A DNA stretch of 64,000 nucleotides from Micavibrio_C sp046294845 (GCA_046294845.1 JBKBNU010000001.1:1550001-1614000); one strand, 5' to 3'. Shown: positions 53,175 through 62,605, counted from the first letter of the stretch. A program made the numbers and translations. Notes: generated by a model not told the origin, from the sequence alone.

Positions 53175-53573
53175 TTAACCCCCAAGGGCTGCCGTAATAG
53201 TTTTTCTAAGGACTTGAAAATCAAGAGGCTTTTCCAGATAAGCATAGGGCCGCAGATGGGCCACAGCCTGCTTATCTTGTGCGTTTGACAGGGCGGTCAG
53301 GAAGATAAAGGGCAAATGCCTGTATTGCGGATAGGCATTTCTCAGGCGCTCCAGTAATTCATGGCCGGACATTGAAGGCATATTCCTGTCACAAATAATC
53401 AGGTCAGGCTCAATTTCCTGCAAACGGTTTAACCCCTCCAGCCCGTTGCGAGCAACGTGAACCTTATAACCTATGGCCCCCAATTCTTCCTGAAGGATTT
53501 CACAGAGAGCTTCCTCGTCCTCGATCACCAGAATTGTTTTTGCAGAGACATTTTTTGAAGAGTAGCTAATCAT
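53175..53573 (-). CDS. CheY-like single-domain response regulator
   Basis: 132 residues, a receiver domain and nothing more. Acidic pocket VIEDEEAL, phospho-Asp in IICDRNMPSMSG, Thr in FLTALS and Lys in YLEKPLDF. ATG 53573 was preferred to TTG 53585, which would overlap the kinase. It follows the histidine kinase gene, so it is probably its partner. The output target is unknown. Confidence 0.9.
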   Translation of the reverse strand: MISYSSKNVSAKTILVIEDEEALCEILQEELGAIGYKVHVARNGLEGLNRLQEIEPDLIICDRNMPSMSGHELLERLRNAYPQYRHLPFIFLTALSNAQDKQAVAHLRPYAYLEKPLDFQVLRKTITAALGG

Positions 53574-53581
53574 AATTTTAA

Positions 53582-55108
53582 TCAACCTTGTTTAATGGGC
53601 AAACTTACTGAGAATTCCGTACCCTTACCGGCATCACTATTAACCTCGAGACGACCTTGATAAAGCTCGACCAGATCCTTGACTAAACTCAAACCTATGC
53701 CGGTCCCCGGAATTCCCGATGCCGTGCTTGCACGAAAATAGCGTTCAAAAATCCGCGGGATTTCTTCATAAGGAATACCAATCCCGTTATCTTTTACACG
53801 GATATTCAGCCATTTATCTTTCAGGCCAATAAACACATGAATTTGCGGGTCATCTTTTGTGTACTTGATGGCATTAGAGAGCAGATTGGTGAGGATCAAG
53901 CTTACGATTTTCTTATCAACATTTACGCTGGTGTTAACATTTTCACAAACAAGATGGATATCATGATCCTTCGCCAGTTCGGCATGGTCTTCGCACAAAT
54001 CATGGGCAAATTGCCTGATGTCCAAAGGTTCCGGGATGATTTCCAGCTTCCCTGTTTTCAGCATATTTGAGGACAGTACGCCTTCCATCATGCTTATCAG
54101 GCGCGACACAGCACTGCGGATGGTTTTGCTTCGCTTGCGAATATCCTCTGCGCTTATTTCCTCAGCCTTGCGGCTGAGAATTTGTGCATGACCATCAATA
54201 ATAGTAAGGGGTGTTCTGAATTCATGACTTACCATGTTCACAAATTGCTTTTGAAGGGCGCTGGCTTCCTGTTCTGTTGCCAGTGTTTTTTCCAACTCCA
54301 GCTTTGCGTCCTCAAGATCGGTCTTCTGCTTGGTATATAAAGAAATATCCGTAGTGGTAACAATCGTCCCCTGCCCTTCATCAAGTTTGGCAGCTTTCAT
54401 CCTCCAAAAGCGCCCGTCGCCCATGTCGAATTCCTCGACACCTTGCAAGCGCTCCCAGAATTTTCGGGCGCGGGTATAGCGTGGGTCCGATGTTGTAAGG
54501 CCTTGATCCTGACTCAGCATATCAAAGGCCTCCATGACATCCATCCCACGCGTGAGCTTGTGGGCTGAGCGTGGATAGGCGCGGGCATAATGATGGCTGA
54601 CGAAAAAGATTTTATTGTTCTCGTCAAAAACAATAAAGGCATCAGGACTTGCCGATAAGGAAGCTCTAAAGCGCTTGTACTCTTCCTGCTGCACCCTTGT
54701 TTCCAGACGACGGCGACCCTTTTCCATCTTCTTGAGCAAGACCTGTCTGAAATCGGGGATCTTGATAAATTCGTTATTAAAAACGTAGTCAAAACCGTAG
54801 GTCAGAAAAGCAATACGCTGTTCTATTGTGGCGTTCGGGGAAAACCCCATCAGATCGGCTGTAACATCCGGCTTTTGGCCCAACTCACCTACTAATTTAC
54901 ATATATTATCTCCGGCCATGCCTATAGTGAAGACGATCAAGGATGCCTTGGGAGCAAACTCATAAAGGCTTTCGACGGAATTGACTGATTTGAAACTGAT
55001 ATCGTGGCTGGAGGCCATAGACCATATAGCTTTGCTCAGGCTAACGTCGCCCGATACCTCGTAGACCAGCAGCAAGGGTTTGTTGTCTGATTTTACTGGA
55101 TTTTCCAA
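53582..55108 (-). CDS. soluble hybrid-like sensor histidine kinase
   Basis: 508 residues, no membrane segment. The N-terminal 125 residues look like a receiver fold without the phospho-Asp (LLLVYEVSGD, LIVFTIGMAGD), so probably inactive. A PAS domain follows (about 148-255, DAFIVFDENNKIFFV), then HisKA with His in NMVSHEFRTPLTIID and an HATPase with NLLSNAIKYT, DNGIGIP and GTGIGLSLVKDL. The phosphotransfer partner is probably the small receiver protein next door. The trigger is unknown. Divergent from rplU. Confidence 0.9.
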   Translation of the reverse strand: MENPVKSDNKPLLLVYEVSGDVSLSKAIWSMASSHDISFKSVNSVESLYEFAPKASLIVFTIGMAGDNICKLVGELGQKPDVTADLMGFSPNATIEQRIAFLTYGFDYVFNNEFIKIPDFRQVLLKKMEKGRRRLETRVQQEEYKRFRASLSASPDAFIVFDENNKIFFVSHHYARAYPRSAHKLTRGMDVMEAFDMLSQDQGLTTSDPRYTRARKFWERLQGVEEFDMGDGRFWRMKAAKLDEGQGTIVTTTDISLYTKQKTDLEDAKLELEKTLATEQEASALQKQFVNMVSHEFRTPLTIIDGHAQILSRKAEEISAEDIRKRSKTIRSAVSRLISMMEGVLSSNMLKTGKLEIIPEPLDIRQFAHDLCEDHAELAKDHDIHLVCENVNTSVNVDKKIVSLILTNLLSNAIKYTKDDPQIHVFIGLKDKWLNIRVKDNGIGIPYEEIPRIFERYFRASTASGIPGTGIGLSLVKDLVELYQGRLEVNSDAGKGTEFSVSLPIKQG

Positions 55109-55153
55109 CGGGACGGCGCCTTTAATAAAAAGAGGATGTCAGTAATCATTTCC

Positions 55154-55181
55154 TTGACAGAATAGACCATTTCAGTATATT
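55154..55181 (+). promoter_or_regulatory. sigma70-like promoter of rplU-rpmA
   Basis: Perfect TTGACA at 55154-55159, a 16-bp spacer, and TATATT at 55176-55181. Predicted start near 55188, about 100 nt before the rplU ATG. Fits a highly expressed ribosomal operon. Confidence 0.7.
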
Positions 55182-55286
55182 TCGCATCTCTGTTTACAGC
55201 GGAGTTTTCCACAGTACACAGGGCGCTGACTGCCAAGGGGCAAGTTAACGCGTTGATCTTAATATAAAAACAGACGGCTTAAAACC

Positions 55287-55571
55287 ATGTTCGCTATTAT
55301 TCGCACAGGCGGGAAACAGTACAAAGTTGCTCAAAACGACACTGTTCTCGTTGAAAAACTGGACGCCAAAGAAGGCGACACCGTAAAATTTGATGACGTT
55401 CTTTACGCAGAAGGTGGCAAAAAAGCCTCTGTAGTTGGTAAAGTTCTGTCCCAACTTCGTGGCGACAAGGTTCTGATCGTCAAGAAAAGACGCCGCAAGC
55501 ACTATAAACGTACACTGGGTCACCGTCAGCACCTGACCAAAGTGGAAATTACAGAAGTTAAATCGGCTTAA
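55287..55571 (+). CDS. rplU: 50S ribosomal protein L21
   Basis: 94 residues, starting MFAIIRTGGKQYKV; the 23S rRNA-binding C-terminus has KRRRKHYKRTLGHRQ. First gene of rplU-rpmA-obgE. Confidence 0.98.
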   Translation: MFAIIRTGGKQYKVAQNDTVLVEKLDAKEGDTVKFDDVLYAEGGKKASVVGKVLSQLRGDKVLIVKKRRRKHYKRTLGHRQHLTKVEITEVKSA

Positions 55572-55600
55572 GGCCTCTTAATTATTCAGGAGTTTAGAAT

Positions 55601-55882
55601 ATGGCACACAAAAAAGCAGGTGGTAGCTCCCGTAACGGTCGTGATTCCGCCGGTCGCCGTCTGGGCGTTAAGGTATATGGTGGTCAGCAAGCTATTGCTG
55701 GCAACATCATCATCCGTCAGCGCGGCACAGAATTCCATCCGGGCCAAAACGTTGGCATGGGTAAAGACCACACACTGTTCGCTTTGGTGGACGGCGTTGT
55801 GAAGTTCAGCCACGGCAATCGCGGTCGTCAGTATGTGAACATTGTTCCTGCGAACGACGCGGTGGCACAAGCGGCTGAATAA
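55601..55882 (+). CDS. rpmA: 50S ribosomal protein L27
   Basis: 93 residues; the N-terminus MAHKKAGGSSRNGRDS reaches the peptidyl-transferase centre. GNIIIRQRGTEFHPGQNVG is the family core. 29 bases after rplU. Confidence 0.98.
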   Translation: MAHKKAGGSSRNGRDSAGRRLGVKVYGGQQAIAGNIIIRQRGTEFHPGQNVGMGKDHTLFALVDGVVKFSHGNRGRQYVNIVPANDAVAQAAE

Positions 55883-55901
55883 GCCCCTTATAAGAATTTA
55901 T

Positions 55902-55934
55902 AAAAAGGGGAAAGGATTGCCTTTCCCCTTTTTT
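55902..55934 (+). terminator. intrinsic terminator after rpmA
   Basis: 14-bp perfect stem (55902-55915 with 55920-55933) around ATTG; the 3' arm ends in a T-run. It separates the ribosomal genes from obgE, although obgE follows within 18 bases, so some read-through or a separate obgE promoter is implied. Confidence 0.85.
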
Positions 55935-55951
55935 GTTTAGGATACGTAAAA

Positions 55952-57043
55952 ATGAAATTTCTCGATGAAGCAAAAATCTATGTGAAGAGCGGTGATGGCG
56001 GCAAAGGCTGCGTCAGTTTCCGTCGCGAGAAGTTTATTGATATGGGCGGCCCGAATGGCGGTAATGGCGGCAAAGGCGGCGATGTCATCATCGAAGTTGT
56101 GGATACGCTTAACACCCTGATCGATTTCCGTTATACCCAACACTTCCGTGCCGAACGCGGCCATTACGGTATGGGTAAAGACCGCTCGGGCTACAACGGG
56201 GAAGATGTTATCGTGCGCGTACCCGCCGGTACACAGATTCTGGATGAAGATAAGGAAACAGTGCTGCTGGATCTGACCGAATCAGGACAGCGTATTGTTT
56301 TCCTGAAGGGTGGCGATGGCGGCTTTGGTAATGCCCATTACAAGACCGCTACCAATCAGGCCCCTCGTAAATCTACCCCCGGCTGGCCGGGTAAAGAGAT
56401 GGCAATCTGGCTGCGGCTGAAGCTGATTGCCGATGCCGGTCTTGTGGGACTGCCCAATGCCGGCAAATCAACATTCCTTTCGGCGTGCACACGCGCCCGT
56501 CCGAAGATTGCCGATTACCCCTTCACCACCCTGCACCCGAATCTGGGGGTTGCGCACGTGGCCGAGAATGAATTTATTCTAGCCGATATTCCGGGCCTGA
56601 TAGAGGGGGCCAGCGAAGGCCATGGTCTGGGCACAAGATTCCTGGGTCATATCGAACGCACAGCCATTCTCCTGCACCTGATCGACAGCACACAAGATGA
56701 CATTGTAGAAGCTTACAATACCATCCGTGGCGAACTGGAAGCCTATGGCGAAGGTCTGGACGAAAAGCCCGAACTGGTTGCTCTTAACAAGTGTGATGCA
56801 CTGGGGCCTGAGCTTGCCGCAGATCAGGCCAAAATTCTGGAAGATGCTATTGGCAAGAAAGTTTACCAGATTTCAGCAATATCAGGTTTAGGCGTGAAGG
56901 ATGTCCTCTACCCGATGTGGAGCGAGGTTAAAACCATGCGTGAAGCACGTGCGGCCGAGGCTGCCGCCGCTAAGGCGCGCCAATCATTTGATAATCCAGA
57001 AGAATTTTCTGATTCTGAAGAGCTTGAAGAATCCGCTGGTTAG
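55952..57043 (+). CDS. obgE: GTPase ObgE/CgtA
   Basis: 363 residues. The Gly-rich OBG fold (about 1-158, with repeated GGxGGxGG turns such as GPNGGNGGKGGD) is followed by the G domain with G1 GLPNAGKST, G3 DIPGLIEGA and G4 NKCD. It acts in 50S assembly and stress signalling. An acidic C-terminal tail (EEFSDSEELEESAG) replaces the OCT domain of some relatives. Confidence 0.97.
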   Translation: MKFLDEAKIYVKSGDGGKGCVSFRREKFIDMGGPNGGNGGKGGDVIIEVVDTLNTLIDFRYTQHFRAERGHYGMGKDRSGYNGEDVIVRVPAGTQILDEDKETVLLDLTESGQRIVFLKGGDGGFGNAHYKTATNQAPRKSTPGWPGKEMAIWLRLKLIADAGLVGLPNAGKSTFLSACTRARPKIADYPFTTLHPNLGVAHVAENEFILADIPGLIEGASEGHGLGTRFLGHIERTAILLHLIDSTQDDIVEAYNTIRGELEAYGEGLDEKPELVALNKCDALGPELAADQAKILEDAIGKKVYQISAISGLGVKDVLYPMWSEVKTMREARAAEAAAAKARQSFDNPEEFSDSEELEESAG

Positions 57044-57058
57044 GGCATGATAGTGCGC

Positions 57059-59674
57059 ATGATGCGCACCGATACCCCCCATTCGCCCCAGACGGTATAT
57101 CTCAAGGATTACCAAACGCCCCGTTACCTGATCGAGGATGTCAATCTTACATTCAAAATTTTTGATGATAAGACAATCGTCATTTCGAAGATCAGATTTA
57201 AAAAGAATCACGAAGGTCAAGAGCCTCTCGTACTGAATGGTGAGCGCCTGATTTTAAAATCGGTTTCATTGAACGGCGTAAGCACAAGTGATTACCAGAT
57301 AGATGAGAAATTTCTGACAATCCCCCGCCCCGGAGATCAATTTACGCTGGAATGCGAGGTCGAGATTGACCCTGCCCGTAACACAGCGCTCGAAGGTTTA
57401 TATATGTCGGGTGGCAACTGGTGCACACAATGCGAAGCAGAAGGCTTTCGCAAAATTACCTATTTCCCTGACCGCCCCGATGTCATGACAGTTTTTACAA
57501 CACGGGTAGAAGCCGATAAGACCAAATGTCCTGTGCTGCTTTCAAATGGCAATCTGGTTGAAGAAGGCGATCTTGAAGATGGCAGACATTATTCCGTATG
57601 GAATGACCCCTTCCCCAAACCCTGCTATCTGTTTGCACTTGTGGCCGGTGATCTTGTCTATATTCAGGACCACTTTAAAACCATGTCGGGACGTAATGTC
57701 GATTTGCGTATCTATGTCCGCAAGGGTGATGAGGGCCAATGTGATTTCGCCATGGAATCCTTGATCAAATCCATGAAATGGGACGAGGATGTTTATGGCC
57801 GTGAATATCAACTCGATCGCTTCAATATTGTGGCTGTCAGTGATTTCAATATGGGGGCGATGGAAAACACCTCCCTCAACATCTTTAATACGGCCCTTGT
57901 TCTTGCTCATCCCGATACCGCTACCGATACGGACTTTGAACGCGTAGAGGGCGTGATCGCCCATGAATACTTCCATAACTGGACAGGCAATCGTGTGACC
58001 TGCCGCGATTGGTTCCAGCTTTCCTTAAAAGAAGGCCTGACTGTTTTCCGTGATGAAGAGTTCTCCGCCGACATGAATTCACGCGGGGTTAAGCGGATTG
58101 ATGATGTTTTATTGCTTCGTCGTATGCAGTTCCCCGAAGATGCTGGTCCAATGGCCCACCCTATCCGGCCCGACAACTATATCGAGATCAGTAACTTCTA
58201 CACCGTCACCGTCTATGAAAAGGGTGCCGAAATTATCCGGATGCAGCACACCCTTCTGGGGGCGGATACATACCGTAAGGCCACCGATCTGTACTTTGAT
58301 CGTTATGACGGCATGGCCGTTACTTGTGATGACTTTGTACAATGCATGATGGATGCGTCCGGTCAGGATCTGGAGCAATTCAAGCTTTGGTATTCACAGG
58401 CAGGAACGCCCGAGATTACAGCCAAAGGCACTTACGACGCTGACGCCCGCAAATATACGCTTGAACTCTCCCAGAAGGTGCCCCCGACAGCAGGACAGCC
58501 CGATAAGAAACCCATGCATATTCCTGTGCAGGTGGGATTGGTTGGCCCCAACGGGGATGATATGGCAGAAAAGCTTTTGCACCTTAAAGAAGAAAAGCAG
58601 AGTTTCGTCTTTGATAATATTCCTTCTAAGCCAGTACCTTCAATTCTGCGGAACTTCTCGGCGCCCGTAAAACTCCATACGGACTTAAGTGATGATGATC
58701 TGCGCTTCCTGATGATCCACGACAATGACGGCTTTAACAAATGGGAAGCCGGACATACGCTTTCGCTTAGACTGCTGAATGGCCTGATTGATAAAATCGA
58801 AGCTGGCGAAGGCGGAATTGTCGATCCTGAATATATCGGCAGTTTTGGCGATATGTTGGCCCAAGCTCTGAAGCCCGAAACAGATAAGGCTTTGTTGGCC
58901 CGCTCTCTGGCCCTGCCCGATATGGCGATCATTGCGCAGAACCGCAAGATAGTTGATACGGATTCGATCCATCGCGCCCGTGAAATCGTCATGATGATTT
59001 TGGCTGATGAATATAAAGACCTGCTCAAAAAAGTTTATTTTGAAAATCACGACAAGGGTGCTTTCCGCAACGAAGCCGAGGCACGCGCCCGCCGTGCATT
59101 GAAAAACACTGTCCTGAAATTTCTATCCCGTGCGGATGGAAATCCGGCCATCATTTTTGCTAAAGAACAATATGATGCCGCCACCAATATGACTGACCGC
59201 GTGGCAGCCCTTTCCGTTCTGGCTGATACCAATGCACCGGAAAGAAAAGCTGTACTGGATGACTTCCTTGAACGCTTCCATGACTACATGCTGGTGGTGG
59301 ATAAATGGTTCTCGCTACAGGCGACATCCATACGTCCTGAAATCCATGATGATTTGCGCTTGCTGCGTAAGCACAAGGATTTCGTCATGACAAATCCTAA
59401 CAGGGTACGTTCGCTCTATGGGGCTTTTGCCATGAACAACCCCTACGCTTTCCATGCGCGCTCCGGCCAGGGTTATGAATTCCTGCGTGATGTAATTATC
59501 GAGATGAATACCGTTAATCCGCAAATTGCGGCACGCTTGCTGACGCCGCTTAAGGAGTGGAAACGCTACACCCCCGATCGTCAGGCGAAGATGAAGGAAG
59601 CGCTGCAAGCTATTGCAGCACAGCCCGAGCTTTCACCCGATGTTTTCGAGATCGTGACCAAGACATTGAAGTAG
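57059..59674 (+). CDS. pepN: aminopeptidase N (M1 family)
   Basis: About 871 residues. Zinc site HEYFHNW near 301 followed by the distal Glu in KEGLTVFRDEEF; the substrate-binding GAMEN near 266. E. coli PepN-type layout with the C-terminal DUF3458 region. ATG 57059, 57062 and 57047 are all possible; 57059 or 57062 gives the usual N-terminus. Cytoplasmic (no signal peptide), it releases N-terminal residues from peptides. Confidence 0.95.
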   Translation: MMRTDTPHSPQTVYLKDYQTPRYLIEDVNLTFKIFDDKTIVISKIRFKKNHEGQEPLVLNGERLILKSVSLNGVSTSDYQIDEKFLTIPRPGDQFTLECEVEIDPARNTALEGLYMSGGNWCTQCEAEGFRKITYFPDRPDVMTVFTTRVEADKTKCPVLLSNGNLVEEGDLEDGRHYSVWNDPFPKPCYLFALVAGDLVYIQDHFKTMSGRNVDLRIYVRKGDEGQCDFAMESLIKSMKWDEDVYGREYQLDRFNIVAVSDFNMGAMENTSLNIFNTALVLAHPDTATDTDFERVEGVIAHEYFHNWTGNRVTCRDWFQLSLKEGLTVFRDEEFSADMNSRGVKRIDDVLLLRRMQFPEDAGPMAHPIRPDNYIEISNFYTVTVYEKGAEIIRMQHTLLGADTYRKATDLYFDRYDGMAVTCDDFVQCMMDASGQDLEQFKLWYSQAGTPEITAKGTYDADARKYTLELSQKVPPTAGQPDKKPMHIPVQVGLVGPNGDDMAEKLLHLKEEKQSFVFDNIPSKPVPSILRNFSAPVKLHTDLSDDDLRFLMIHDNDGFNKWEAGHTLSLRLLNGLIDKIEAGEGGIVDPEYIGSFGDMLAQALKPETDKALLARSLALPDMAIIAQNRKIVDTDSIHRAREIVMMILADEYKDLLKKVYFENHDKGAFRNEAEARARRALKNTVLKFLSRADGNPAIIFAKEQYDAATNMTDRVAALSVLADTNAPERKAVLDDFLERFHDYMLVVDKWFSLQATSIRPEIHDDLRLLRKHKDFVMTNPNRVRSLYGAFAMNNPYAFHARSGQGYEFLRDVIIEMNTVNPQIAARLLTPLKEWKRYTPDRQAKMKEALQAIAAQPELSPDVFEIVTKTLK

Positions 59675-59678
59675 CCCA

Positions 59679-60302
59679 ATGCCTTGTACATTCGAGATTG
59701 AGGAAAACTACAGTGGCCTTGTTTGCGGTCTGGATGAAGCCGGTCGCGGTCCTTTAGCTGGTCCGGTTGTTGCGGCATGCGTCTATATTCCCGATGATGT
59801 ACGCCGTGAATCTTTCTGGGCACAGGTGAATGACAGCAAAAAGCTTACGGAAAAGAAGCGTGCTGCCCTTTATGACCTGATCATTACACATACCCATTAC
59901 GGCATAGCCAGCGCCAGTGTGCAGGAGATTGATAAAATCAATATTCTTCAGGCGAGCCTGCTTTCCATGGCGCGGGCCCTTGATACCATGTCCCGTAATT
60001 TTAACATTACCCCCACCATGGCTTTGGTTGATGGCAACCGCAAACCCCGCCTGCCCTGCGATGTGCGCACTGTGGTTAAGGGTGATAGCTTAAGCCTCTC
60101 AATTGCTGCTGCTTCCATTCTGGCCAAGGTTACCCGTGATCGACAGATGAATGATCTATGCCATAAATTCCCGATGTATGGCTGGAGTCGCAATGCCGGC
60201 TATGGCACAGCTGAGCATTTACAGGCCATCAACGATCATGGAATTACAGATCATCACCGGCGCACTTTTGCACCCGTAAAGCAGCGCTTGGCAGCAAGCT
60301 AA
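59679..60302 (+). CDS. rnhB: ribonuclease HII
   Basis: 207 residues. Catalytic Asp19-Glu20 in GLDEAGRGPLAGPVV, a third Asp in ALVDGN, and the last Asp in LAKVTRDRQM. Removes ribonucleotides and RNA primers from DNA. Directly upstream of the GANTC-rich ccrM promoter, so DNA repair and methylation genes are neighbours. Confidence 0.96.
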   Translation: MPCTFEIEENYSGLVCGLDEAGRGPLAGPVVAACVYIPDDVRRESFWAQVNDSKKLTEKKRAALYDLIITHTHYGIASASVQEIDKINILQASLLSMARALDTMSRNFNITPTMALVDGNRKPRLPCDVRTVVKGDSLSLSIAAASILAKVTRDRQMNDLCHKFPMYGWSRNAGYGTAEHLQAINDHGITDHHRRTFAPVKQRLAAS

Positions 60303-60304
60303 GG

Positions 60305-60471
60305 GACTCAAATACCAGCAGAATTTGAATCTTGTTCCTCTTTTGTTTTTACTTCAAGATTTACTACTAACTCACTGACTCTACACAATGAATCTTATTT
60401 TCTTGTTGACGACGAATCGGTCTTGAATCATAGTGAATCCTGAGATCAATCAGGAGACATCATGTCGAGTC
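60305..60471 (+). promoter_or_regulatory. cluster of GANTC sites over the ccrM promoter and start
   Basis: Eight GANTC sites: 60305, 60327, 60377, 60390, 60414, 60425, 60435 and 60467 (first base of each). About 0.65 would be expected by chance in 167 bp. Several lie on a promoter candidate (TTGACG 60406-60411, 17 bases, CATAGT 60429-60434). CcrM methylates GANTC, so the gene's own product modifies this region. Confidence 0.85.
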
Positions 60472-61589
60472 AAAAATCCTCAAAAACACTGGTTAAAAAC
60501 AAGATTCTATCGGGTGACTGCATCAAAAATATGCAAAATCTTCCCAAGGAGTCGGTCGATATGATCTTCGCCGACCCTCCCTATAATTTGCAGCTTGGCG
60601 GCGATCTGCACCGCCCGAACAATTCTCTGGTTGATGCCTGCGATGATCACTGGGACCAGTTTGATGACCTGAAAGCCTATGACGATTTTACCAGACAGTG
60701 GCTTTCTGCTGCCCGCGATTTGCTCAAGCCCGATGGTACAATCTGGGTTATCGGCAGCTATCATAATATTTTCCGCGTAGGTACCATTTTACAGGATCTC
60801 GGCTTCTGGGTCTTGAATGATATCATCTGGCGCAAGACAAACCCGATGCCCAATTTCCGTGGCCGCCGCTTTACCAATGCGCACGAAACTATGATTTGGG
60901 CTTCCAAATCAGAAAAATCGAAATATCGCTTCAACTACGATGCGATGAAGGCGATGAACGAAGACCTGCAAATGCGCAGCGACTGGTTTATCCCCCTTTG
61001 CACGGGCGCGGAAAGATTGAAAGACGCAGAAGGATCCAAGGCTCATCCGACACAAAAACCTGAAGCTTTGCTTCACCGTGTCATCATGTCCAGTACACAG
61101 CCGGGTGATCTTATTCTTGATCCTTTCTTTGGCACAGGCACAACTGGTGCCGTTGCTAAAAAGCTGGGCCGTGATTATATCGGCCTCGAGCGCGAAGAAA
61201 GCTATATTAAAGTTGCGGAACAACGTTTGAAGTCCATAACAAGGCTTGGCGACGACGAAATTCTGCACGCGGTTTCTTCTAAACGTGAAGAACCGCGTAT
61301 CCCCTTCGGGTCCCTGATTGAAAGCGGTCTGTTGAAACCGGGGACCATTTTGACTGACTCAAAAGGTCAGCACGAAGCCAAAGTAGGCGCCGATGGCACC
61401 ATCATTTCGAACAAGGTCAGAGGCTCAATTCATAAGGTTGGTGCGACATTGCAAAATGCCCCGTCATGTAATGGCTGGACTTATTGGCATGTCAGACAAG
61501 GACGGCAATATGTACCGATCGATGCTTTGAGACAAAAACTCAGAGATGTTACGGGCGTCACCGGATCGCAGCACGGAACCTTGCAGTAA
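60462..61589 (+). CDS. ccrM: cell cycle-regulated DNA adenine methyltransferase CcrM (GANTC)
   Basis: 375 residues, beta-class N6-adenine methyltransferase. Catalytic DPPY at 38-41 (FADPPYNL), SAM motif FFGTGTTG near 222, and the C-terminal domain (about 275-375: GLLKPGTILTDSKGQHEA, WTYWHVRQG) typical of CcrM and needed for DNA strand separation. In relatives it methylates GANTC at the end of replication and controls cell-cycle genes. AGGAG at 60452-60456 sets the start. The promoter region itself is packed with GANTC. Confidence 0.96.
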   Translation: MSSQKSSKTLVKNKILSGDCIKNMQNLPKESVDMIFADPPYNLQLGGDLHRPNNSLVDACDDHWDQFDDLKAYDDFTRQWLSAARDLLKPDGTIWVIGSYHNIFRVGTILQDLGFWVLNDIIWRKTNPMPNFRGRRFTNAHETMIWASKSEKSKYRFNYDAMKAMNEDLQMRSDWFIPLCTGAERLKDAEGSKAHPTQKPEALLHRVIMSSTQPGDLILDPFFGTGTTGAVAKKLGRDYIGLEREESYIKVAEQRLKSITRLGDDEILHAVSSKREEPRIPFGSLIESGLLKPGTILTDSKGQHEAKVGADGTIISNKVRGSIHKVGATLQNAPSCNGWTYWHVRQGRQYVPIDALRQKLRDVTGVTGSQHGTLQ

Positions 61590-61639
61590 CATTACAAGCG
61601 ATTTCTAAAGTATAGAGTGATTGAGATCGGCTCAGCTCA

Positions 61640-62605
61640 TTACTGAGCAGCTTCTCCCTCTCCCTTTTTAATTGCGTTAAAGATTGAACCTTCCGGCAAA
61701 TCCACCTGCGGAGGTAGATCCTCGTCAATATCGGTTCTCTTTTTGCGTGCACGCGAGTCTTCTTCGCGCATAGACTTTTCCCAGAGCAGCTTTTGCTTCT
61801 CTGTATCAGCATAAACCTTGATGTGGTCAACCTGTGCAAATACAGCTGCCTTAAGGCTACCACCTACACCATAAACACGCCCTTTAAATGACATGACCTT
61901 GATGAACAATTCCAGCACAGCCATACGTTCATAGGCTTCATCACGGTGCATCATTTTTGCCCTTACTTTATTTTTGGCGTTGTATTCATCAAGAAATAGA
62001 CGTGCGAGTTCTTGTTCTACAGGAACCTGAGGCAAAACAAACGGGCGGCTAAGCAAAAGAACCAGGTTTTTCGGGTAGCCATCAATTTCACCAACGCGTC
62101 CACAAACTGTACCGCCAACATAATAAATAGTTTCAATCCGTCGTGCGTAGTTAACGCTGGATTTATCCATGTTAACGTTAAAAACCTGTTTTTCCGGATC
62201 GTATCGGGTCAAGTAGAGAGGAATAGCTATTTTGAAATGAGTGGGAAAGAATTTTGTGTTCGTACGTAAGAAGCTTCTCGTTGATTCACGCATTTCCTCC
62301 CATTCAAGGTCATTATTCAGATAAGTTGTGAACATATCGCATTCATTGATCATCAAAAAATTATCGATGTGCACTGAGTTGGCATAGTCGAGAGCACCTA
62401 AATTCCAGTACAAATGCGATAGGTTTTGAATTGTAGGGTTTACGTATTTTTCAAGGCCGTAAGGATCATTGGGGTCAAAAATTCCTTCAGAAGAGCCATC
62501 CTGGGCCTTTACTGTTACTGGGAAGAAAAAGACTAAAAAGCCCAGCATAAGCAGGCCCCTTTTCAGCAAGATCAATTTTCCTGATAGATTTTTTATGCTT
62601 GCCAT
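61640..62605 (-). CDS. secreted protein of unknown function
   Basis: 321 residues from ATG 62605, preceded by GGGGGAGAG; the longer frame to 62695 runs into mutY. The signal peptide has a strong core (LLMLGFLVFFFPVTVKA) with likely cleavage near 35. The mature part has NECDMFTTYLNNDLEWEEMRE, PLYLTRYDPEKQVFN and VQELARLFLDEY-like helical segments, then a basic, charged C-terminal tail. It resembles the DUF4852-type proteins but I cannot confirm this. Convergent with ccrM, across a weak hairpin (61630-61648). Located 76 bases after mutY on the same strand. Confidence 0.75.
   Translation of the reverse strand: MASIKNLSGKLILLKRGLLMLGFLVFFFPVTVKAQDGSSEGIFDPNDPYGLEKYVNPTIQNLSHLYWNLGALDYANSVHIDNFLMINECDMFTTYLNNDLEWEEMRESTRSFLRTNTKFFPTHFKIAIPLYLTRYDPEKQVFNVNMDKSSVNYARRIETIYYVGGTVCGRVGEIDGYPKNLVLLLSRPFVLPQVPVEQELARLFLDEYNAKNKVRAKMMHRDEAYERMAVLELFIKVMSFKGRVYGVGGSLKAAVFAQVDHIKVYADTEKQKLLWEKSMREEDSRARKKRTDIDEDLPPQVDLPEGSIFNAIKKGEGEAAQ

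Noticed and set aside
60303..60461. CtrA binding site (TTAA-N7-TTAA) in the ccrM promoter
   Set aside because: No clear full-length match was found by eye; only GANTC sites are evident.
61630..61648. Bidirectional terminator between ccrM and the secreted protein gene
   Set aside because: Six-bp stem without T-runs on either strand; too weak to call.
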